NCBI RefSeq assembly: GCF_035582795.1
Contig: NC_134365.1
Span: forward strand, 80,457,635-80,521,634
Length of the DNA: 64,000 nt
DNA from: Mycteria americana
Taxonomy: Eukaryota > Chordata > Aves > Ciconiiformes > Ciconiidae
Direction of reading: 5' to 3'
Shown: positions 59,101 to 64,000 of the stretch, in pieces
How positions within the stretch are numbered: position 1 is the first letter of the stretch
Layout: the number at the start of each line of letters is the position of its first letter
Position numbers and translations under genes: made by a program
The notes under the pieces: generated by a model
Database searches by the model: none
What the model saw: only the letters and a program-made list of their open reading frames with translations
Told to the model about the DNA's origin: nothing

Positions 59101-59779
59101 CCTCCGGGCTGTTACCAAACCAGCGAGAAGAGCAAACGAGTCCTTCGCGAGCACGAAACGCCCGGTACGAGGCTGTACCCGAGGGGGGGACTGGGCTTCT
59201 CCCGCAGGGAGCCGGGGCAGAAGGGGCCGGGGCAGGAGCGGCACCCCCGGCGGAGCAGGCCGGCCGGCACAGCCGAGGGACGGGAGCGGCCGCAGGCTGC
59301 CGCTGAGCCGCCCCGGGGCCAGTCCCGACGGCGGCCGGTTCCGGGGAGAAGCCCGGGGGGTCGGGGGTGTGTGCGGGGGGGGTCGGGGGTATGTGTGGGG
59401 GGGTCGGGGGTATGTGTGGGGTGCCCCCCTCCCCTCCGCGAGGGCGGCCGGCGCCAACGGCTGCCCGCGCCCCGCCGTCCCCCCGCGCTCACCTGGGCCC
59501 CAGGTTGCACTTGCCCATGAGGTGGAGCTTGCAGAGGTGCAGCCGTGCGCAGCCCCCGCACGCCTTGAGGACGCAGAGCCGCACGGGCGACAGGGCCAGG
59601 ACCCTCGCGTCGCCGCCGTCCTGCAGCACCAGGAACCGCTGGGGACCGGCCGCCGACAGCGTCTCCTCCAGCTGCTGCGCCGAGAGACCGACGTGCTGCC
59701 GGAGCTCCGGCAGCCCCAGCTGCCCGCCCTGGGCGCACAGGGTCTTGGTGAGGAAGCAGCACACCGCCGGGTCGCTCAT
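32186..59779 (-). CDS. PARP12: PARP12, CCCH zinc-finger mono-ADP-ribosyltransferase, 13 coding exons, complete
   Basis: Coding exons in transcript order: 59779-59493, 56039-55907, 50312-50060, 49949-49845, 47005-46904, 44556-44433, 43201-43036, 40580-40460, 39903-39807, 39358-39280, 35164-35034, 33242-33091, 32469-32186. All junctions are GT-AG with matching phases: 2034 nt, 677 aa (human about 701). Residues 1-310 hold five CCCH fingers (for example [12 protein letters not shown] with [17 protein letters not shown] with CKRSH). A WWE region follows (LPYRW near 305, WIWYW near 370), then the ADP-ribosyltransferase domain with LFHGT (His554) and GSYFA (Tyr586). The third catalytic place is in YPEYIIEY, Ile rather than the polymerase Glu, so mono-ADP-ribosylation is expected. 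The family is interferon-induced, antiviral, RNA-binding and Golgi/stress-granule associated (established knowledge). The retained catalytic His separates it from PARP13/ZC3HAV1. Confidence 0.95.
35165..39279 (-). other. PARP12: PARP12 intron 10
   Basis: A 4.1-kb intron without a recognisable mobile element. Minus-strand sequence near 37020-36995 shares about 17 of 20 bases with the start of exon 11 (tggaaattggtaacacc compared with tggagattggtaataca). The match ends quickly and no exon can be defended. Confidence 0.5.
40837..42174 (+). mobile_element. LTR B, ERVL-like solo LTR split by a later insertion (PARP12 intron 7)
   Basis: The left part (40837-41414) starts tgtactggtttgggctggg and matches copy D closely over its length, including TATAAA near 41112 and the tattaaactgtctttatctc polyadenylation segment. 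Near its end the match stops at 41414. The missing tail (ctagggttaaaccacgatg) resumes at about 42155-42174. The 5-bp duplication CAAGT flanks the whole unit (40832-40836 and 42175-42179), proving that both parts belong to one LTR. The last two bases are TG where the family has CA. Orientation is antisense to PARP12. Confidence 0.88.
41415..42154 (+). mobile_element. Second LTR-like insertion nested in LTR B
   Basis: About 740 bp of sequence unrelated to LTR B interrupts it. It starts TGTTACAG, has a TATA-like ccataaatatg near 41742, and a polyadenylation signal AATAAA at 42048-42053 followed by cttttgctgctac, an order typical of an LTR R-U5 end. LTR-like ends could be gctgctaca (about 42070) or cccccacgaca (42115). 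The remaining 40-80 bp may be leader sequence. Possible 5-bp flanks gccag (41410-41414) and gctag (42155-42159) agree at four of five bases. Family not assigned; the right end is uncertain. Confidence 0.6.
47706..48266 (+). mobile_element. Solo LTR C, diverged ERVL-like copy
   Basis: Starts tgtactgggcctggctagg and ends gttaacccacaaaca, and aligns along its whole length with copies B and D. It is clearly more diverged (aataaaaggg where D has a TATA box). Flanks CTCAT (47701-47705) and CCCAT (48267-48271) are a 5-bp target duplication with one change. The diverged body and imperfect duplication suggest the oldest insertion of the set. Orientation is antisense to PARP12. Confidence 0.88.
48317..48910 (+). 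mobile_element. Solo LTR D, well-preserved ERVL-like copy
   Basis: Starts tgtgctcgttttggctggg and ends gcagttaaaccgtgaca. Perfect target duplication ACATT at 48312-48316 and 48911-48915. TATAAA at 48591-48596 and ATTAAA at 48778-48783 mark the promoter and polyadenylation region. It begins only 50 bp after LTR C ends, in the same orientation, but its own target duplication shows it arrived separately. Antisense to PARP12. Confidence 0.94.
51790..52097. repeat. GC-rich repeat-like block adjoining the CR1 fragment
   Basis: A purine- and GC-rich segment (for example gaaaatgtatttaggaaagag, ggaggtgctccaggtgcc, gattcccctgcagggcc) that differs in composition from the surrounding intron and runs directly into the CR1 fragment. 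It has the look of an avian interspersed repeat, possibly another part of a CR1-derived element. I cannot assign it without a repeat library. Confidence 0.35.
52098..52502 (-). mobile_element. CR1 LINE fragment, antisense-read, PARP12 intron 2
   Basis: The plus strand carries the well-known bird CR1 block (ctggttgcccaggactgcgt, gttgaatatctccaagg, gggcaacctgtgccaatgct, gttcagagggaacctcctg, tctccaggctaaacagtccc, ccctccagtagctccatc), the reverse complement of the CR1 ORF2 end/3' region. The extreme 3' terminal repeats are absent, so both ends are incomplete. The element lies in the same orientation as PARP12. Confidence 0.92.
54836..54858. repeat. (AAC)n microsatellite
   Basis: About seven tandem copies of AAC (aacaacaacaac), preceded by caaaaaaacccaa, in PARP12 intron 2. 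Confidence 0.9.
57536..58117 (-). mobile_element. Solo LTR E, ERVL-like copy in PARP12 intron 1
   Basis: On the plus strand it runs from tgttgtggtttaacccc to gaaaccaggaca and is close to copy A, sharing ctgagcatgatgtcatatgg and agtccttgactta. Flanks gctat (57531-57535) and gctag (58118-58122) match at four of five bases, an aged target duplication. It carries an A/T-rich simple stretch at 57675-57715. It is in the same orientation as PARP12, so its promoter could read towards the rest of the gene. Confidence 0.92.
59350..59422. repeat. G-rich minisatellite in PARP12 intron 1
   Basis: About three tandem copies of a roughly 20-22 bp unit (gggtcgggggtatgtgtg). It begins 71 bp inside the intron from the exon 1 donor. 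Each unit carries several G runs, so the plus strand (antisense to the transcript) could form G-quadruplexes. Confidence 0.85.
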
Positions 59780-59865
59780 CGTTCCCCCTTCGCCTCGGCC
59801 GGCCGCGACGGGACGCGACGGGACGGAGTGAGACTCCGCGACTGCCGCCCAGCCCGGGCTCGAGA

Positions 59866-59880
59866 GGAATCGAAACCGAA
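59866..59880. promoter_or_regulatory. ISRE/IRF-like element upstream of PARP12
   Basis: The string ggaatcgaaaccgaa contains GAA/GAAA half-sites spaced by two bases, resembling the interferon-stimulated response element (GAAANNGAAA type) with one mismatch. It lies about 90 bp upstream of the PARP12 start codon, in the GC-rich promoter. PARP12 is known as an interferon-stimulated gene in other vertebrates, which supports the call; function is inferred. Confidence 0.55.
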
Positions 59881-59935
59881 GGCGCGGGGCGGGCTCGGCG
59901 GCGGGCGGGGCCTAGGGCTGTGGGAGCGCTGAAGG

Positions 59936-62763
59936 TAAGGCGGGAAGCCGGCGCCCAGCGCCACGAGGGAAACCCGGCGGCTTCCTCGGCTGGAAACCAC
60001 GCAGGAGACAAATAATGCCAGAAGTGATTGAAAGGGGTGTGGAGTTTTCTTCTTCCCTTTTTTTTTTTTCTTTTTTTAAATGCCGCATTCTTTGCTGTTT
60101 CAGATGAATGGATTCGGCAATGAGCTGCCGCCTGGATGCAATTCCATGTATAGTATTGTTATCGGTCCCTATATATCAAGTATGGATCCCAGCTAGTCCC
60201 TCCCAGAGCGTGTACACAGACCAGAGCACCAGCGTCCACTGAAGGACTTCTTCGCCTCGCTGCTAACTTCTGCTCTCTCTACCTATACGTAACACTAACA
60301 CAAATGTAGTACAGAGCATTAAGCCTGTAATGTAGGAGAAAAACTTATCATACCCAAATAATTATAGTATTTATGTAGCAATGCCATTACTTTTCTTTCT
60401 TTCAGATTAGCAGTCAGCTGCTGATCAAGGCTGGTTGCAGAGCGGTGTCCTGGCAGGGGGTGTGAAGCCGAGAAATGACCGGTTCCTGTTAATGCTGAAG
60501 TAGGGTCTGTGGGACTGGGGAGAAGCACGGCAAAGAGTAAATCGGAAAGATGGGGAGAGGGCTGAGTACTAAATCCATTCAAGATGAGTTTTTGTATTCA
60601 AACTGTTGGGCAGTGCAAGCTTAAGAAACGGAAAGTATCAACTACTCCCTCTGGATCAGGAAGTTAACCTCAAAAATAAAGTGAATGCCAGCCTGTGTTG
60701 CCTGGTGCTACTGCCTAATCTGAAAGGCATGCGAAACTACCCAGTTGCTGTACGAACAATGGCTGTTCAGGTCATAGAAAGAGAACCACCTCGAGGAATG
60801 TGACCAAGGTGGCACAGTCCGTTGTTTTGCTTGCTTTCTTGAAGGGAATATGGAAGGATCTTTTCATCGGGCATATTTTCCCATATTTGCCCTCTTGCTA
60901 TTATACTTGAACAAATGAACTAATTTAAAGAAATCAATATAAAAGGAGAGGCAGAAGGAGTTTACCACATCAGTTCTAGCTTTCGAAGATAAATTGATAG
61001 TTCTGGGCTGGTTTATGTTCTAGGCATACATACGTGCATTCTCAGGTTGTCAACAGGTTCTCGAGGACGATAAAACAGATACTCAATGTAGTTTCAAGAC
61101 TGACTGATAAGGTAGAAAATTATTCAAACAGTGACTCAGCAATGTATTGCCAACTCCAAACAGTAGGTAATAATCATTAATCAGGCAAACCTTTCAGTCA
61201 TTTGCTTATATTTGTCTTCTGTTTTTCAGCCGGTTCCAGTGAAAACATGCATTTGTGCATTAGTGCACTGAGAAATCTGAACTATGTGGGCAGAGGAGCT
61301 TTACTGGATATTTTTTTGGAACAGTATTAACAGCAGGGAGCAGGAAAGTAAGTGAAGCACTGCAAGCAGAAAGAAGCTGCAAATACAGTCTTGGCAAGCA
61401 TGTTCTATTCTGCACTTAAATACACTTATGAAGGGGTTTGGAACAGTCCCGAGTGAAAGCAAACAAAGCAACATTACCGGATTTATTCTGTTTGTTGGTA
61501 TAATGTTTTGCAAATACAAATGCCCCAAATACTTCATTTCCTTACCAACTTCAAACAGAACTGGTTTATGTGAAACGACAGAACTGGGTGAGGCAGAAGG
61601 GATCACTGTATCAAGAAGTCCCAAACTGGCATTATTTTCACAGGGCAGTGAGTGATTCCAGCCTTAAATATCAAGCCATTTGCTTAAAGTTAGAAACCAC
61701 TGAAAAAGTGGCTGGGTTGATGTAACCTCTTGCTGCTGCTAAAAATGTAATCCCTGTACATCTTTCTCTCTGGTGTCTTCTACTTCCAGCTGTAATGTCT
61801 CCCTGTTTGCCCTGGCTCTGGTATTCACCTGACTCCTTAGTAAGCTGAATCAGCTTTCAGAGAATTGAAACTGAAATATCGAGTGGTATGAATGAAGTAT
61901 GAATGGAAATGGCTGTGTGTAAGCACCAGAAGAAACAGCAGAACAAAGGTTAAAAGAATGGCCTGTGTTGATAACCAAAGACATGGTTTAAGGCAGTAAA
62001 ATTGAGAAATATGTTGTTTCTCTCAAACCAGGAAGACCTGCACTCTGTAGCATAGACAACTTGTCTGCAGAAGACCCTACCGTCTGACAGCTGGACATGG
62101 CAGGAAGATACAGCACATCACAAATGCCATTTCTTTTCCTGTTTGTCCAACTGGAAGCAGACCATAGCCTCAGAAACTCAAAATGAAGAACACGAGGTGC
62201 ACACGCACCTCGGTGCTTGTGAGTGTGGGGTTTGACAGTGTGAATGAAGTTAAATAAATTGAATGAACATGAATAAGTGGGGGAACTGAGTGAAATGAAT
62301 GCATACCTAAACACAACTTCTGCAGCTTAACTGGATGCAGCTGGATTTTGAAAAAAATTTTGCCTTGCCTGATGTATTGGCAGTCCAAACGCACAGTATG
62401 TTGTTACGCTCAGTCCTGTGGAACCGCTCTGCTGTGTGTGAAGAAGAGGCTATTCCTGCTCTAAATAGCCTGCACAGCCCGGCTTGCCTGGTAGCTCTGA
62501 TGACATCAGCAGTTCTGTCTCTGAGGATGGCTAAAGTATGCGGAAACACCCTGGCAATGATGCTGCCAAACCAACTTCCCCTCTTTGCCAGCATGTGGCT
62601 AGTTCAGTTTCTCTCATTGTCAGCCCCATCCTACTTCTTGAGAACCCTCTTTCAGGTCTCAGCTTTGGCTCACCTTATAGTTATTCTCTCCGATGCAACC
62701 AACTATTATTCTTGTTCTGATTTCCCCAGACTGTTTCAAATACCATTTTGCAGAACATGCTGG
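59936..62763. other. Intergenic region upstream of PARP12
   Basis: No gene, exon series or mobile element recognised. A pyrimidine-rich stretch lies at 60050-60080. The plus-strand frame of 164 codons at 62335-62829 runs into the retroviral LTR and has no motif I recognise. Confidence 0.55.
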
Positions 62764-62910
62764 TGTCGTGGGTATAGGCCTCACATAGATCACTTATTCC
62801 ACTGCTTGGCCTGGGCCAATCAGGAATAGCTGGGATTACGCACAGGTTGCTTATATTAAGCCCCTGGCAATAAATTACAGGACCACAAGGAGCAGATATA
62901 TTAATTACTA

Positions 62911-62916
62911 TTTATT
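62911..62916 (-). terminator. LTR polyadenylation signal AATAAA
   Basis: Canonical hexamer on the minus strand, 170 bp after the LTR TATA box and about 150 bp before the LTR 3' end, as expected for the R/U5 boundary region. Confidence 0.6.
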
Positions 62917-63084
62917 ACTGTTGACACATCATACAGAGGTATCACACATAATGAATAATGAAATATTAAGTGACCTGAGCAAGCATTAAATAATAAGATT
63001 TACATACCGAGCCAGAGGTCTCCTTGCTTGGATGCAACCAAGTGCAAATGGGCTGGAGATCTGCTGGCTTTACACTTGATCTTA

Positions 63085-63092
63085 CTTTTATA
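63085..63092 (-). promoter_or_regulatory. LTR TATA box (TATAAAAG)
   Basis: Reverse complement of cttttata on the plus strand, about 120 bp downstream of the duplicated enhancer in the LTR. Confidence 0.65.
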
Positions 63093-63210
63093 CACCTACA
63101 CCTTCGTCTTTTATGTAGGTAGCATAATACCAGAACTTGTTCGATGTTTACGTAGCGAGTGATGTTCAAACAGATCCTTCTTAAGCAAGCATATATGAGT
63201 CTGCCTTTCT

Positions 63211-63246
63211 TTGTGGTTTAGCAACCTATTGTGGTTTAGCAACCTA
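63211..63246. repeat. Duplicated 18-bp LTR enhancer with RUNX-like core
   Basis: The unit ttgtggtttagcaaccta occurs twice without a break (63211-63228, 63229-63246). Each copy carries TGTGGTTT, matching the core-binding-factor (RUNX) site consensus TGTGGT. Duplicated core enhancers in U3 are known from simple retroviruses. Confidence 0.85.
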
Positions 63247-63333
63247 TTTCTGTTTGTTATTTGTCCGTGGGAGGCTTTGACAGTGGTCAGATCACTTCTT
63301 ACTCCACCAAGGGCTACTTTGTGTCCTGCGACA

Positions 63334-63343
63334 CCCTTTCCTT
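63334..63343 (-). other. Polypurine tract of the endogenous retrovirus
   Basis: Minus-strand aaggaaaggg directly precedes the TG of the LTR. This is the position of the plus-strand primer in reverse transcription and it fixes the LTR 5' boundary. Confidence 0.7.
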
Positions 63344-63383
63344 ACCGTCACAGCTTGCCAGTTATCTTTTTGGTTCTCAGCAA

Positions 63384-63953
63384 TCATTCGTATAACAATT
63401 TCCTTTTGACAGTACAAGAGCGCTGTATATCATTAGTACATTCATTTTTTCTTAACATTGCTAGATTTTGATATCTAATATCCCAAGAGGTCTTATTAAA
63501 ATTTGACTTACAGCTTTTATACCATAGCATACATACATTACAGTCTTCAACCAGATAGGACCCATCGCTAACAAATGCAAATTCAGTGTCATAACAACGC
63601 ATGGGTAGTAATAATGGCTTATGACACCAAAGATTACTTGTACCTTGTGCTTGTAGGCATTGTTTCCAACCCCAGAACAGCAATCCCTCAATGGTCCCAT
63701 TGTTACCAGATTCCCAAAGATCCACGTAACAATGTCCGTGTGTCAATCCAATAGCTATGTTATAGCACGTCAACGTTAAAATCCAATTCTTCAAATAAGT
63801 TTTCAAAACCTGTCCCAGGGGACGGAATACCAGATTCAGACAATGAGTGGTGATGGAGGTCTGCACCCAGTTCCTTGAAGAGCTGCTGTACATCCAGTGA
63901 TGGAGACTCTGAAAGTATAGGAGATGTTGTGGCTGTTCCATCAGGATGGCCAT
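63384..63953 (-). CDS. Endogenous retroviral open frame B, 189 codons, cysteine-rich
   Basis: An uninterrupted frame that ends 50 bp before the LTR; the upstream stop is just inside the window, so the start is approximate. It has a hydrophobic stretch near residues 54-71 (YLKNWILTLTCYNIAIGL), eleven cysteines and potential N-glycosylation sites NGT and NKT. There is no membrane segment or cytoplasmic tail near its C-terminus, so it is not a normal Env end. Possibilities: a 3' accessory protein of a complex retrovirus (Bel2/Bet-like position) or the N-terminal part of Env after deletion of the rest. It overlaps frame A by 194 bp in another frame. Family membership is not shown by any motif I recognise. 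Confidence 0.5.
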   Translation of the reverse strand: MAILMEQPQHLLYFQSLHHWMYSSSSRNWVQTSITTHCLNLVFRPLGQVLKTYLKNWILTLTCYNIAIGLTHGHCYVDLWESGNNGTIEGLLFWGWKQCLQAQGTSNLWCHKPLLLPMRCYDTEFAFVSDGSYLVEDCNVCMLWYKSCKSNFNKTSWDIRYQNLAMLRKNECTNDIQRSCTVKRKLLYE

Positions 63954-63999
63954 CCCATGTGGTTGGGCAATATCTTCGTCCTGTCAGATAGTGTGATCG
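63760..63999 (-). CDS. Endogenous retroviral open frame A, C-terminal 79 residues, acidic tail, runs off right edge
   Basis: An open frame enters from the right edge and stops at 63762-63760. It begins with a basic and aromatic part (RSHYLTGRRYC), then a Ser/Pro-rich part, and ends with two acidic-hydrophobic clusters (VQQLFKELGAD and FENLFEELDFNVDVL). Such a tail resembles acidic transcription-activation domains and is unlike the basic C-terminus usual for retroviral integrase. It could be the end of a transactivator gene (Tas/Bel1-like position) or the end of pol overlapping env. Only its C-terminal part is visible. Confidence 0.5.
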   Translation of the reverse strand, partial: RSHYLTGRRYCPTTWDGHPDGTATTSPILSESPSLDVQQLFKELGADLHHHSLSESGIPSPGTGFENLFEELDFNVDVL

Positions 64000-64000
64000 G

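Larger units (their letters stand above)
59150..59935 (-). promoter_or_regulatory. PARP12: PARP12 CpG island and promoter
   Basis: A dense GC- and CpG-rich block spans the start codon, exon 1 and the first 340 bp of intron 1, and ends at about 59935. GC boxes (gggcgggctc, gggcggggcc) lie at 59885-59912. No TATA box was seen, consistent with a CpG-island promoter. A gtaagg string at 59935 on the plus strand could mark a divergent non-coding transcript, but nothing confirms it. Confidence 0.7.
62764..63333 (-). mobile_element. 3' LTR (570 bp) of an endogenous retrovirus
   Basis: In minus orientation it starts TGTCGCAGG right after a polypurine tract and ends CCCACGACA, giving 5-bp inverted termini TGTCG/CGACA. 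Inside are an 18-bp enhancer duplication (63211-63246), a TATA box TATAAAAG (63085-63092) and AATAAA (62911-62916), in the correct U3-R-U5 order. It is not related at sequence level to the ERVL-like LTRs in the window. Sequence left of 62764 should be host DNA; the matching target duplication would lie beyond the right edge at the 5' LTR. Confidence 0.8.

Noticed and set aside
59367-59932. Plus-strand open frames of 154 and 187 codons
   Set aside because: Antisense shadows of PARP12 exon 1 and the adjoining minisatellite.
59112-60011. Minus-strand open frame of 299 codons
   Set aside because: It overlaps PARP12 exon 1 and its CpG island in another frame; Pro/Arg/Gly-rich content is typical of GC-rich sequence without stops.
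62335-62829. Plus-strand open frame of 164 codons
   Set aside because: Its last 66 bases are the end of the retroviral LTR, and nothing in it resembles a known family.

Overview
The window is vertebrate nuclear DNA, almost certainly from a bird. It has GT-AG introns, GC-rich promoter islands, fragments of CR1 LINE 3' ends, and several copies of a bird-type class III (ERVL-like) long terminal repeat (LTR). No prokaryotic feature is present. Two multi-exon genes and one partial single-exon gene could be rebuilt codon by codon.

Layout. Positions 1-3679 (minus) hold the N-terminal 1226 codons of PKDREJ, a polycystin/receptor-for-egg-jelly family protein; the frame is open and runs off the left edge. 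A GC-rich divergent promoter (3680-4116) separates it from TTC38, a tetratricopeptide-repeat protein with 14 coding exons on the plus strand (4117-24658, 466 aa). Positions 24659-32185 hold the two converging 3' UTRs and a gene-poor gap with one solo LTR. PARP12 fills 32186-59779 on the minus strand with 13 coding exons (677 aa): five CCCH zinc fingers, a WWE region and a catalytic domain with the active-site His and Tyr in place. Its promoter is a CpG island with an ISRE-like motif, fitting an interferon-induced antiviral gene. From 59936 to 62763 no gene was recognised.

Mobile DNA is the most informative part. Five ERVL-like LTRs (29560, 40837, 47706, 48317, 57536) lie in and next to PARP12, all with full or near-full 5-bp target duplications. 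One of them is split by a second LTR-like insertion, and its target duplication is recovered 1.3 kb downstream. At the right edge (62764 to beyond 64000, minus) is the 3' end of a different endogenous retrovirus. It has a 570-bp LTR with a tandemly duplicated RUNX-type enhancer, a polypurine tract, and two overlapping open frames upstream. One frame ends in an acidic tail; the other is cysteine-rich. This is either a complex-retrovirus-like 3' accessory region or a pol/env junction with most of env deleted, and is the best candidate for something undescribed.

The host genes do not form a pathway: PKDREJ and TTC38 share a promoter region, while PARP12 is an independent antiviral mono-ADP-ribosyltransferase locus rich in retroviral insertions.
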